DNA of 64,000 nt from a virus: IMG/VR virus record IMGVR_UViG_3300030116_003118, positions 1 to 64,000 of that record; one strand, 5' to 3'. The position numbers and the translations under genes are program-made. Below are positions 16,690 to 25,643 of the stretch, piece by piece. How positions within the stretch are numbered: position 1 is the stretch's first letter; each line of letters opens with the position of its first letter. The notes below the pieces were generated by a model, which was not told the DNA's origin, did not search any database, and worked only from the letters and a program-made list of their open reading frames with translations.

Positions 16690-19200
16690 TTACGCAACTT
16701 GCATGGTTAACTTTTTATGTCGGTCTTCAGTAATATCCCATATTCCTTCGTCTTTGTCAGCATCTAACATCTTTTGCTTAACACCAGTCCATACTAACCA
16801 AGTATCTTCTTCATTCACAGGTACTACTCTAAAGTGGACTCTTGTATCAAACTTCTTACCATTGATTTTATATTCGTGATAACCATGTCTTTGCACACCT
16901 AACTTAATTTTACCAGAATCTATAAGTTTTCCTCTTGTTGTTTTATCTGCAACCTGTGCAGGAAACTTTCCTGATTTACCAAATAAGTTGTAAATGTCTT
17001 CTGTATCTTCTATATCAATAGTCCACGCCATATCTTTTTTATCTGTTTCAATAATGAATTCTAAGTTATCATCATCACCATAGTATATAGAAAATGTTCC
17101 AGACTTAGGAGTGTCTGCTTTAATTAATTTATCTTTATTTGGAACAAAAGTATCCTTAGCCACCTTAACAAAATCATCAAAATCAGTTAACCAATTTACT
17201 AATTTACGCATATCGTTATCCCACAATGCTTCACTTAATTCAGGTATCTTTTCTTTAGCAAATTTTTGTATATCTCTTACATGTGTTCCTTTACCATCTG
17301 GGTCTTTATCATGTAAGAAAGATTTAATGGCTACTCTAGCATCTCCAGACTTTGCCTTCATTAACTCTGTAATTTCATGCTTCCACAAATCTATATCTGC
17401 TAAAGCATTTTTCTCCATTAAAGTATCCCCACTGAATCCATATATAGTATAGCCATCAAAATCTCCTTTCATTATTATTTCGGCTTCCCCATGAATATTA
17501 TCAGTAACAATATATTTCTTTAGTGCATCTCTAACTTCATACTTTAATGTCTTTCTTCCCTCTTTAGATAACAAATCCAAAGTAATAAGTTTTTCAGGTT
17601 GTTCCACTTCGGGGAGTTCTATTACCTTAGCAGTGTATAATTTATAGCCTTTAGGTGTCTTTCTTACTTCGTCAACCTTAACTCTAACTATGTCACCTAC
17701 ATCTACATCTTCCTTTGTATTTAGGGCTTTACCGACAGAGAGATACTTTATTCCTTTTAACTCAGTACCACCATGTTCTCTTGCTTCTTCTCCGCTAAGT
17801 GGCCCTGCCCCTAATGTATACGAATTTAGATTTGATTTTGTAGTTTTCTTATCTAAAACAATCAAATCTAAGTCAACAAATTTCTTCATCTTAATCCACT
17901 TTGGATTCTTTTTAGTACCAATATAATATGTGGATTCTATATCTTTTATAACTACTCCTTCTGAAGCAGGTAGTTCCATAATATCTTTAGAATACTTTTC
18001 CACTTCTGCTAACGAATCTGCAATTCTTGTATTCTTTTTATTTGGAAACCCTAACTCATCAGAAGAGTTTTGAGATAGTTGATAAAATAATGTATTGATT
18101 CTTTCTCTTAAAGGGTTGTCTGCTAAATTCTTTCCTTCGTGGTGCATTATATCAAAGACCCTAGCCTTTAATTTAGCATCAGGATATTTGTTTTTAAATA
18201 AGTGTGCTATAGTATCTGCTCTATGAAGAGGCTCATCTTTATCATATAGTATTAGTTCTGCATCAAAGATACAATCTCCAAATCTCTTTTGCTTTAATTT
18301 ATCTACAATGTCTTTACATTTAGAAGTAATATCTTTTTCATTGTAAGAATAAATTTTTACTTTGTCTTTTATTTTATGAAGTTGAACCCTGATACCATCA
18401 TACTTTTCTTGAACTAGCCATTCTCCACTAAAGCCCTTAAGTTCTTCAATGTCTTTAACTTCAAATATTCTATACATTGGTTTGTTTGGTATGATAAAAT
18501 CAGTATCCGCTTTTTCTTCTTTAGAGTCCTCAGACTTTTCTAATCTAATTGCAATTAACTTTTCCCAATCCTCTTCTGTGTTATCTCTTAGATATACCTT
18601 TTTCAATAACTCAAGAGCAGGTTTAAATTTGGGCTTTATTTTAGATGTGTCTTTGTTATCACCATAATGCTCAATAATATAAATAGGAATATCATCTAAT
18701 CTAAGGTCTAGCCCTTCCGCGCCTTCTGCTATATCTGCTATATTAATTCCTTCTTGTTCCCATGAGGCTGATGATATTCCGTGTGAATGTGTTCTCAAAG
18801 CATAGTGTATAAACATAGCATATATTGCTGGCTTAGATATAAATGTCTCTATAACCCTGTCTCCTAACTGTTTAGCAAACGGGTCATTTACTTCATCGGA
18901 ATTGTATCTTAATCTTTTTATTTGAGCATATAAATCTCTAGCATGATTTGATTCAGGGTCTAGTGTGTTTTTATTAAACACTACTTCTTCGTCTAAATAT
19001 TTTTTCATTTCGTTAGTAAAACTACTAAGTCCATCGAAATCATCTCTTATCTTTTCGACAGACTTCCTCCATTGTTCCCCATATTCTTTAGGGTCTTCTC
19101 TCGCAGTAAGATATTTTACTCTCACATCTTCATAAAAATCAAGAACACGCTTCGCCAAGTTCTTATTTTTTTTGCGAAAGAAGACCCCAGATTGTGCCAT
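16690..19200 (-). CDS. ATP-dependent DNA ligase with extra C-terminal region
   Basis: 836 residues. The nucleotidyltransferase core is clear: motif I EKYDGIR with the adenylated lysine at K266, motif III FDAELILYD, motif IV EGVVIKDIE and motif V PKWIKMKK, followed by an OB-fold-like segment to about residue 555. The N-terminal 230 residues are helical and do not look like a standard ligase DNA-binding domain. The C-terminal 270 residues form another domain, with a segment GYHEYKINGKKFDTRVHFRV and nearby W residues that might relate to the LigD phosphoesterase fold; this is tentative. It joins nicks in DNA using ATP. Its location between scaffold and portal, not among early genes, suggests packaging in the virion or late use at genome ends. 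Confidence 0.8.
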   Translation of the reverse strand: MAQSGVFFRKKNKNLAKRVLDFYEDVRVKYLTAREDPKEYGEQWRKSVEKIRDDFDGLSSFTNEMKKYLDEEVVFNKNTLDPESNHARDLYAQIKRLRYNSDEVNDPFAKQLGDRVIETFISKPAIYAMFIHYALRTHSHGISSASWEQEGINIADIAEGAEGLDLRLDDIPIYIIEHYGDNKDTSKIKPKFKPALELLKKVYLRDNTEEDWEKLIAIRLEKSEDSKEEKADTDFIIPNKPMYRIFEVKDIEELKGFSGEWLVQEKYDGIRVQLHKIKDKVKIYSYNEKDITSKCKDIVDKLKQKRFGDCIFDAELILYDKDEPLHRADTIAHLFKNKYPDAKLKARVFDIMHHEGKNLADNPLRERINTLFYQLSQNSSDELGFPNKKNTRIADSLAEVEKYSKDIMELPASEGVVIKDIESTYYIGTKKNPKWIKMKKFVDLDLIVLDKKTTKSNLNSYTLGAGPLSGEEAREHGGTELKGIKYLSVGKALNTKEDVDVGDIVRVKVDEVRKTPKGYKLYTAKVIELPEVEQPEKLITLDLLSKEGRKTLKYEVRDALKKYIVTDNIHGEAEIIMKGDFDGYTIYGFSGDTLMEKNALADIDLWKHEITELMKAKSGDARVAIKSFLHDKDPDGKGTHVRDIQKFAKEKIPELSEALWDNDMRKLVNWLTDFDDFVKVAKDTFVPNKDKLIKADTPKSGTFSIYYGDDDNLEFIIETDKKDMAWTIDIEDTEDIYNLFGKSGKFPAQVADKTTRGKLIDSGKIKLGVQRHGYHEYKINGKKFDTRVHFRVVPVNEEDTWLVWTGVKQKMLDADKDEGIWDITEDRHKKLTMQVA

Positions 19201-19202
19201 GT

Positions 19203-19427
19203 TTATCCTTCAAACTCAGTTATGTTTGTTTGTTCTTCATCCCTACCTTTTACATCTGGTACGGATTCAGCCTTTGGCTTTTTGACATCAACAGTTTCAC
19301 CTGTTTCGTTCTCTATATCAGCGATTTGAGTAGAAACAATTTCCTTTCCTAACTCTAATGCTTTAACCATCAGTTCTTCCATCTTTTCTTCTTTTGTTAC
19401 TTTTTGTGGTAATCCATCATCCATCAA
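19203..19427 (-). CDS. Small acidic protein
   Basis: 74 residues (MMDDGLPQKVTKEEKMEEL...), start overlapping the upstream stop (ATGA), two bases before the ligase gene. Predicted one helix followed by a disordered acidic tail. No W-tag, no recognised family. Possibly a scaffold-related or ligase-partner peptide by adjacency. Confidence 0.55.
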   Translation of the reverse strand: MMDDGLPQKVTKEEKMEELMVKALELGKEIVSTQIADIENETGETVDVKKPKAESVPDVKGRDEEQTNITEFEG

Positions 19428-19663
19428 TAACCACCTTCCAATTTTGCTACCATTTCATTGATATCTTTCCAATCCATCTTGGCAATATCATCAACGCTAG
19501 TAGTTCCACTACCCATTGTGGGTGTTGGTGTATTTGTGACAACTAAACCTGACTTCATCAGTATGTTGTCATCATTGTAAACAGTTTTTTCTAACTTGCT
19601 TACCTTATCAACTAACTCCTTCAACAGAAGAAGCATTTCATTGTCTGCACTTTCGTCACTCAT
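19424..19663 (-). CDS. Small protein with C-terminal W-tag-like peptide
   Basis: 79 residues from the ATG at 19663 (MSDESADNEMLLLLK...), chosen because GGAG lies nine bases upstream; an ATG at 19672 is too close to it. A leucine-rich helix (LLLLKELVDKVSKLEKTV) suggests a dimeric coiled coil. The last 17 residues, MDWKDINEMVAKLEGGY, copy the tag of the protease-scaffold C-terminus and the N-termini upstream. It may be a minor scaffold or core component. Confidence 0.65.
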   Translation of the reverse strand: MSDESADNEMLLLLKELVDKVSKLEKTVYNDDNILMKSGLVVTNTPTPTMGSGTTSVDDIAKMDWKDINEMVAKLEGGY

Positions 19664-19991
19664 CTTTCTCATCTCCTAAATCTCCTTTGCTCTTTGGATA
19701 AATCATCCCTCGCATTTGGCGATATAGAATCTCATAATCTTTTCTAAGTTCAGATGCAGCCGCTACAAGAGATATGTTTGTCTCTTCTATTTTCTCCATC
19801 TTTTTCTTATCAGACTTATTTACATTAAGAGATTTTATTTCATCCAATAAATCTCCTAACTTGGTAAAGTCTTGTCCCATATATTCTGTTGGCTGAACAG
19901 ATTGTAACAACTTCTTAATTTTCTTCTTTTGCTTTGGGTCAACCTTTGCCAACAATTCACTTTCTTCTTTTAAAATAACTTTTTCCCACAT
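19656..19991 (-). CDS. Coiled-coil protein with N-terminal W-tag
   Basis: 111 residues starting MWEKVILKEESELL (W2, K8), the most promoter-distal N-terminal W-tag copy. The remainder is a highly charged two-helix coiled coil (KKMEKIEETNISLVAAASEL). Overlaps the next gene by eight bases. Likely an internal core or scaffold-associated protein by analogy with the tag hypothesis; no family recognised. Confidence 0.6.
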   Translation of the reverse strand: MWEKVILKEESELLAKVDPKQKKKIKKLLQSVQPTEYMGQDFTKLGDLLDEIKSLNVNKSDKKKMEKIEETNISLVAAASELRKDYEILYRQMRGMIYPKSKGDLGDEKDE

Positions 19992-19994
19992 ATT

Positions 19995-21773
19995 TTATCT
20001 TCCTCCCATTCTCTCTAATAATTGTTTTATCTGAGGAATCCTATTAAACGCTAAAACTTCTAATCTGTATTGTTTTTGTAATTTATATAACCTTGCTATT
20101 CTTTCTTGGGATTTGAAATTGTCTATTAAATCATCCATTCTTTTCTCTAATTTGACCCGTCTTTCTCTAGTCATTTTATTATAGTACGGGTCTCCCCTTC
20201 CCGGATTAATTAATTTAAGTAATCTTCTATAATCCTGTGATTGTTTAAACCTATCAAACTCTTTATCTATTTTAGTATTTACATTTTGTAAGTTTGTTTC
20301 TGCCCCTTTCTTAGAATTGTTTTTAGTTTCTTCTTTTAGAGTTCTGAGGTGCATCATTAATTTTTCTTTGGTGTCTGGTTTTGTATCTCCACCTGCAAGG
20401 AAACTTTGTATTGGGTCAAGTTTTGCTCTTTGCTTTTTATCCTCTTCCCTAATTTGTGCAAATCTTTGTTCTTCCCATTCCTTCTCTTCTTTTGTTTTTG
20501 GACTTGCAGTAGCATCTCTTCTAAGTCTTTCTCTTTCTTCATCTTCTTGTATTTCCTGTAAGGCAATACCCTGTTTTGATTTGTAGTCTTTAATATTATT
20601 TTGAAGTCCTTCATAATGTTCTCTAAGGTCGGCAAGATATTCAAAATTAGTAACTGATTCCGCAACTCTTTTATCGCCGTTCTCATTAATAATTTGTTCT
20701 AATTTATCTATAGCAGACTTAGTATTCATAATTTTAGCATATTCTTTTTCTACTTCTTTAATAAGTTTGACTAAATAGTTTCCTGCATATTCTTGAAAGT
20801 CTTCTCCTTCTTTTTCTGACTCACTTTTAACATCCCAGTCCCTACGAATACTTGCAGCAATTTCATCGAGAGACCAATTTCTATCTCCATCAACATCTTC
20901 AATAAAGTCTTCAATTAAATCATAAAAGTCTGCATCTGCACTTGTGTTTGCATTTAAATTATTTACTAATTTGTTTAAATGTATTGCTGAGTTTTTATTA
21001 AATTTATATTCATCTGCGTTTAATGTCTTAATTAAAGAAGGTACAGTAGATTTATCTACTCTCTTTTGTTCAATTCTTTGTGCTACTCTTCTCAGTTTGT
21101 CTGCTCTAGTAATACTTCTATTAAATTCTGATTTTAAAAATCTTTCAAATTTTCTATATAAGTCTGTAACATTTCTTTTACCGTCTGAATCTACTCTAAC
21201 TAACTTCGACACAATTGCAGGATGAATCTTTTTCTTATCATTCCAGACAGATTCATTTAGACCCACTAAGAATTTTGATGTTATTATTTTTCTCTCCTTT
21301 AAATCAGATTTAGTTTTATCAGTTATCCTTTGGTCTTCTTCTAAATCTATCAAAACTTCATTAAGTGTTTTTTCTTGGAGACTCATTTTTCTTTCTACTT
21401 TGGTTGTTTTAGTATCTTGTAGAAATACATCAATAACTTTTAGTATGGTTTCTTTATCTTTCTCTTCAGCATATCTCATTATATTTTGTAAAGAAGATTT
21501 TATAAATTCAAATGAACTTACCTTCCAACCCTCAGGGCGTTGTCTATCTTTGAAAGAAGTCTTAAGTTGAGAACTAGTCCAAGTAATTTGAGGCTTTGGA
21601 TTTATTTCATCTTTGTTCCTCTCAATATACTTGGAGATAGTTCTTCTTATTGCATACTGAACTTCTTTTAAAGTTAAATCATTTTCTGCCAATTTTTTAG
21701 CATTATCTTTTTTTCTTAAAATTCTGTAAAGTTCCACTTCGGCGGTAACCTGTTTAAGTAACAGTTCCACCAT
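19995..21773 (-). CDS. Large charged helical protein
   Basis: 592 residues, about a third of them Lys/Arg/Glu/Asp, almost entirely helical with long coiled-coil stretches around 350-480. The N-terminus MVELLLKQVTAEVEL is reminiscent of the W-tag but lacks the tryptophan. Composition is like internal core proteins of large phages. A SLDEIAASIRRDWDV segment may be a small helical domain. Function unknown. Confidence 0.55.
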   Translation of the reverse strand: MVELLLKQVTAEVELYRILRKKDNAKKLAENDLTLKEVQYAIRRTISKYIERNKDEINPKPQITWTSSQLKTSFKDRQRPEGWKVSSFEFIKSSLQNIMRYAEEKDKETILKVIDVFLQDTKTTKVERKMSLQEKTLNEVLIDLEEDQRITDKTKSDLKERKIITSKFLVGLNESVWNDKKKIHPAIVSKLVRVDSDGKRNVTDLYRKFERFLKSEFNRSITRADKLRRVAQRIEQKRVDKSTVPSLIKTLNADEYKFNKNSAIHLNKLVNNLNANTSADADFYDLIEDFIEDVDGDRNWSLDEIAASIRRDWDVKSESEKEGEDFQEYAGNYLVKLIKEVEKEYAKIMNTKSAIDKLEQIINENGDKRVAESVTNFEYLADLREHYEGLQNNIKDYKSKQGIALQEIQEDEERERLRRDATASPKTKEEKEWEEQRFAQIREEDKKQRAKLDPIQSFLAGGDTKPDTKEKLMMHLRTLKEETKNNSKKGAETNLQNVNTKIDKEFDRFKQSQDYRRLLKLINPGRGDPYYNKMTRERRVKLEKRMDDLIDNFKSQERIARLYKLQKQYRLEVLAFNRIPQIKQLLERMGGR

Positions 21774-21782
21774 TAAATCACC

Positions 21783-21992
21783 TTACCACGGAATATTTTC
21801 GTGTCTCTTATTGTCCAGTTTTTTTGCTTTCTTAAATTGCACAACACCCGGAACATGGTCTGGTTGTTCGCGCTTTAATGTTGCCGGGTCATTTCCGACA
21901 ATATCATGTCTCTTACTGACATCTTTCTTCATTGCATTTACTTCCTTGTTAATCTCCTTAACAAGTTCTTTTTTCTTATCTATTGTTGTCAT
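21783..21992 (-). CDS. Small basic protein
   Basis: 69 residues (MTTIDKKKELVKEINKE...), very Lys-rich with a C-terminal ENIPW. Four-base overlap with the upstream gene. No tag in the standard form and no recognised domain. Could be a DNA-binding internal protein. Confidence 0.55.
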   Translation of the reverse strand: MTTIDKKKELVKEINKEVNAMKKDVSKRHDIVGNDPATLKREQPDHVPGVVQFKKAKKLDNKRHENIPW

Positions 21993-22657
21993 TTTCTTTC
22001 ACTCTCAAGATATTCTATTCCTCTATATTTTATAGGAATCTTTTTACCGCTACTTAATAATTTATCTACTTCTCTCCACTCTTTAAAGTTTATTACAGAA
22101 AAAGAATATGGTACTCCGGGCATTGTATATCCTGTACCTCTTCTTTTATCCTCTGATTTATATCCTGTCTCTCTAACTACATTAAGGTCAAACCAACCTA
22201 GTTTTCTAAAAAGAGGATTTAATTTCTCTATTATGTCATTTTGCGCCCAAGTTCTTAAGTCATCCCAAGTCTGCCATCTTCTGTTAAATTCTTCGCTTGG
22301 AAATGTTGATACTCTTTCTCTATGAAATCTTTGTCTTCCTCCAAAAAATTCACCAGTCATTGCAGGGCGATTGTATCTTTTTGTACTAAAAAACCTATTT
22401 AAAAAATGAAAGAAATGTGCAGGGCTACCAAAGGGTTCGGGTCGTGTAGGTGAATGCCAATAACTTTTACCATATCTTTTTTTAGATGCATTTTTCCAAA
22501 TTGTTGTATAAGCCTCATCTATCTCTTCTTTGTACTTATGCCATTTAGGTTTAAGTTGGTCTAAATCTCTTGAAAAGTCTCTATCATCAAACGGTGAACC
22601 TTGTTCATCTCTTGGTAAACCAACTTCTACTTTCTTAATAGTTTGTTGCCAATTCAT
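21989..22657 (-). CDS. W-tagged basic protein next to portal
   Basis: 222 residues beginning MNWQQTIKKVEVGLP (W3, K8). The body is aromatic and Arg-rich (RRWQTWDDLRTWAQNDI, ...HFFHFLNRFFSTKRYN), which suggests nucleic-acid or protein binding. ATGA overlap with the portal gene puts its dosage near portal. No family recognised. Confidence 0.6.
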   Translation of the reverse strand: MNWQQTIKKVEVGLPRDEQGSPFDDRDFSRDLDQLKPKWHKYKEEIDEAYTTIWKNASKKRYGKSYWHSPTRPEPFGSPAHFFHFLNRFFSTKRYNRPAMTGEFFGGRQRFHRERVSTFPSEEFNRRWQTWDDLRTWAQNDIIEKLNPLFRKLGWFDLNVVRETGYKSEDKRRGTGYTMPGVPYSFSVINFKEWREVDKLLSSGKKIPIKYRGIEYLESERK

Positions 22658-24300
22658 CCAACTCGCCTCTCTGTTCTTGAATCAACATTCTTATTACCTG
22701 CTTCCCTCGGTAAACCAGTAAATCTTTTATCTGGGCCAGTTTCAGAAGATGGTTTATTTCTGGTTGCTGGCGGATTTTCTTGTGGAGTAGTTCTTTCTTG
22801 TTGCCCCTGTTGTTCCATAATTTGACCCATTTGACTTGCATCTATATTTGTACCAGCATAGGGGTCACGTTCAATTTGTTTGTCTTGTCCCTTAGGTGCT
22901 TTACCTTCTTCTGGTTTTGGTTTATGATAAGAAAACCTTCCCTTATCATCCATTTCTACTTCAAAGCCTAAGTTTTTAATAGACGCAGCAATTTGCACTT
23001 CTAGTTCTCTTAACCTTATTTTGGCTAACTCATCTTCTTCTTCAGAAGGAGGTAACTTTAATTTCCAATCTGTGATTCCAAATTGTTCTGTAATAAATGG
23101 TAAAACATAATCATTCCAAATAGTTTGTGCCATTTCAACTGCACGGTTTGTAACAAGAATTTGCATACCTTCATTATTCAATCCACCACTGGCGGAATTG
23201 TCTGCCATGAAAATTTTAGATACACCATAGAACGCAGAAATTCTATCTCTTAAATCTTCTTTAACAGCAACATAATCCATTTCTTTTAGGCTATCTAAAA
23301 ACTTTATCCACTCAATAGAACCTTTACCATTTTCTGCTTCTATTCCCATAACAGGAATAAAGTGAGGGTCTTGCTCCATTTTTTCTTTAACGCCTCTCCA
23401 GAAATTTTTCATAGAATCAATATTTCTGGTTTGAACTGCAAGTAATCCTCTTGGCATTCTGCTCTTTGAATAAGAAGAATTTACATAATTTTCCATAGCA
23501 ATCAACGTAGTAATGTGATTCCAAAGAGTAAGTATTGGAGACAAACCATAAAGTCTACTTGGATTATATTTACTAAAGTGTAGAACTTCTCCCTTAATAT
23601 AATACTGTTCTTCTCCATGCGCTCTATTTACATAATGAATTGGATAAGTAGGGCCACCGCATTCTTCACATCTTTCAGCAGGGTCATCCGATTTGAAATC
23701 TCTATGTCTGATACAGGTAAATCCTTCTTTTCCTTTTGTTCCTTTTTCATCAGAATAAATTGCCATGCTTACAGGGTCTCCCCTATACATTTCTTTTATT
23801 CTGTGCATTTTTATTTCGCCGTTGCCATCTAAGAAATATTCTTTAACTAGAATAACATAGGCATCATCCATGATGTTTAAATCATCTTCCATTTCTTTTA
23901 GAATATCAATAAACATTTGCTCAGATTCATTTACATACCTGTGTAAAAATTTCTTAGCATAAACTAATTGGTCTTTGTTAGGCTTTTTTAAATCTGGGCT
24001 ACCGCATTCTTGACAAGCGGGAGTAGGAGACTTATGTTCATTACCACAAGAGTTACATTTTAATGCAAACTTTTCTTCCCAATGATAACCTCTTCTAAAT
24101 ATCTCCGTCTTTAATTGACTAGTGCAGGTTCTTACTATTACTGATTGTTGTGCAACATGATATACCACTGGTGCAGTAATCATGTATGAAGTATCTTTTT
24201 CTTGGATACCCGGATTGAAAACTTTTCTATCAGCAGGTTTAGGAGTTCTTCTCCTAAATACATTGCGAATAGAAAATCTTCTTTGTTCTTCTTCTACCAT
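22654..24300 (-). CDS. Portal protein with embedded zinc ribbons
   Basis: 548 residues. The core matches phage portals: a wing/stem with LKEMEDDLNIMDDAYVIL, a GEVLHFSKYNPSRLYGLSPI segment, then IAMENYVNSSYSKSRMPRG, and ISAFYGVSKIFMADNSASGG leading into the long stem helix. It precedes the terminase block. Two zinc-ribbon-like inserts are unusual: C-N-S-C...C-Q-E-C about residues 82-100 and C-I-R-H...C-E-E-C about 190-215. The C-terminal 80 residues are Pro/Gln/Arg-rich and probably disordered, as in portal barrels or tethers. The dodecameric portal is the DNA entry and exit gate of the capsid. Confidence 0.85.
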   Translation of the reverse strand: MVEEEQRRFSIRNVFRRRTPKPADRKVFNPGIQEKDTSYMITAPVVYHVAQQSVIVRTCTSQLKTEIFRRGYHWEEKFALKCNSCGNEHKSPTPACQECGSPDLKKPNKDQLVYAKKFLHRYVNESEQMFIDILKEMEDDLNIMDDAYVILVKEYFLDGNGEIKMHRIKEMYRGDPVSMAIYSDEKGTKGKEGFTCIRHRDFKSDDPAERCEECGGPTYPIHYVNRAHGEEQYYIKGEVLHFSKYNPSRLYGLSPILTLWNHITTLIAMENYVNSSYSKSRMPRGLLAVQTRNIDSMKNFWRGVKEKMEQDPHFIPVMGIEAENGKGSIEWIKFLDSLKEMDYVAVKEDLRDRISAFYGVSKIFMADNSASGGLNNEGMQILVTNRAVEMAQTIWNDYVLPFITEQFGITDWKLKLPPSEEEDELAKIRLRELEVQIAASIKNLGFEVEMDDKGRFSYHKPKPEEGKAPKGQDKQIERDPYAGTNIDASQMGQIMEQQGQQERTTPQENPPATRNKPSSETGPDKRFTGLPREAGNKNVDSRTERRVG

Positions 24301-24303
24301 TTA

Positions 24304-25629
24304 TCATACATCCATTTTTGAATTTGCTTCCAACTTACTAATCCCATCTATATCAATGTCCCATTCATTCCAATTGAAATTAGTGTTGTCTTTGTGATTG
24401 TGATATTTCATAAGTTTAAATAACTCATCTTTTCTGTCTTTGTACCAATCTGCTTTTTTATTCTCTTTCTTTATTTTAATTAGTTCTAGCAAAACTTTTG
24501 CATTTGGCCCTTTCATTCTAAAGTGTGGTAAACAATTTTTTAATAGTTTAGTAATATCTTTTCCAGAATAGAAATTTAATCTGTTAACAGGTCTAGTGTC
24601 TTGTGGTGACTTTTGGTCTAAATGTAATCTTCCAATGCTTCCTAATGATTTATACATTTCCATCATAAATGCTTTTCCTCTATCTCCTGTCGCAACTAAA
24701 CCTACTCTTGGATTATGATTTTTGTCCATTGTAATATATCCATCAGAGTCTATGAATGCTGCTGTGTATGCCCATATATTCTTTTTTATTTCATCATTAA
24801 ATTTATAATAAGCACCATTGACCCCAGTTATATTTTCTTCCTTTGCTAGTTTAGCAATTATTGCAGTAGAAGTTTTATCGTATAGATTCTTTTCTAAAGA
24901 ATCATGAATTTCTCTTGCAGAAATACCCGGATTATTACAAACTGCTTTTAAGATTTCACTCTTCAAGACTGACTTGGGGCTAGGGTTTATAGAGGTTTCC
25001 TTTAGAATTGCTTTAAATTCTTTTTTGGCTTCTGTTGCTTTCTTTAGATTAGAAGCATACTCTTTACCAAATGAAAGTTCTTTCATATCTAAATTTGCTT
25101 CCCAATTTTTACAAAGCGAATCCACTACTCTTCTTCTAGTATCTTCTTCACTTATTTTACTTAGTTTTAGTAAATCGCTTTCAGAACAAGTCATACTTTG
25201 TAAAGGAACCTTATATTTCTTTACCCAATAAATAGATTCTATACATTTGTTAAGATAATCAGAATAACCATCAATTAGATTATCAATAGCCTTCGTAAAT
25301 TTAATTTTTGGTTCTCCTTTTAATGTCCTTCGATAATTTCTCATTTCTTTAACTACCATAGGAATACTATTACCCTGAATCTCATATGCCTGAGGATAAA
25401 CATCTAATGCCTTTTTAGCATCTGTTAAATTCATTCCAAACTCTTCTGCATAATCTTTTGTTATATCATCATGGCTTCTTATTGGTTTGTTTTCTAACCA
25501 ACTTGCGTTTTTCATGCCATCAGTTAAGTTTTCCATTTGTTCAGTTAACTTAGCCTTTTCACGCATAATTTTTGATTGTGCTTCTAATTCATCAGCCTGT
25601 TCTTCTTCTAAATCTGATTCATTTGTCAT
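24304..25629 (-). CDS. Portal-terminase gene with winged helix and LAGLIDADG-like domain
   Basis: 441 residues. The N-terminal half is helical and acidic. Residues about 225-280 (LKAVCNNPGISAREIHDSL... KLAKEENITGVNGAYYKF) look like a winged helix. From about 290, WAYTAAFIDSDGYITMD is a LAGLIDADG signature (G-x-x-D-[SG]-D-G) followed by RVGLVATG and a second-half helix before HFRMKGPNAKVLLELI. Small terminases often sit beside the large one, so the N-terminal part could be the small subunit, with a homing-endonuclease-type domain fused or captured. Alternatively it is a DNA-binding protein that uses this fold without nuclease activity. Confidence 0.6.
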   Translation of the reverse strand: MTNESDLEEEQADELEAQSKIMREKAKLTEQMENLTDGMKNASWLENKPIRSHDDITKDYAEEFGMNLTDAKKALDVYPQAYEIQGNSIPMVVKEMRNYRRTLKGEPKIKFTKAIDNLIDGYSDYLNKCIESIYWVKKYKVPLQSMTCSESDLLKLSKISEEDTRRRVVDSLCKNWEANLDMKELSFGKEYASNLKKATEAKKEFKAILKETSINPSPKSVLKSEILKAVCNNPGISAREIHDSLEKNLYDKTSTAIIAKLAKEENITGVNGAYYKFNDEIKKNIWAYTAAFIDSDGYITMDKNHNPRVGLVATGDRGKAFMMEMYKSLGSIGRLHLDQKSPQDTRPVNRLNFYSGKDITKLLKNCLPHFRMKGPNAKVLLELIKIKKENKKADWYKDRKDELFKLMKYHNHKDNTNFNWNEWDIDIDGISKLEANSKMDV

Positions 25630-25643
25630 CTTTTACACCCGAC

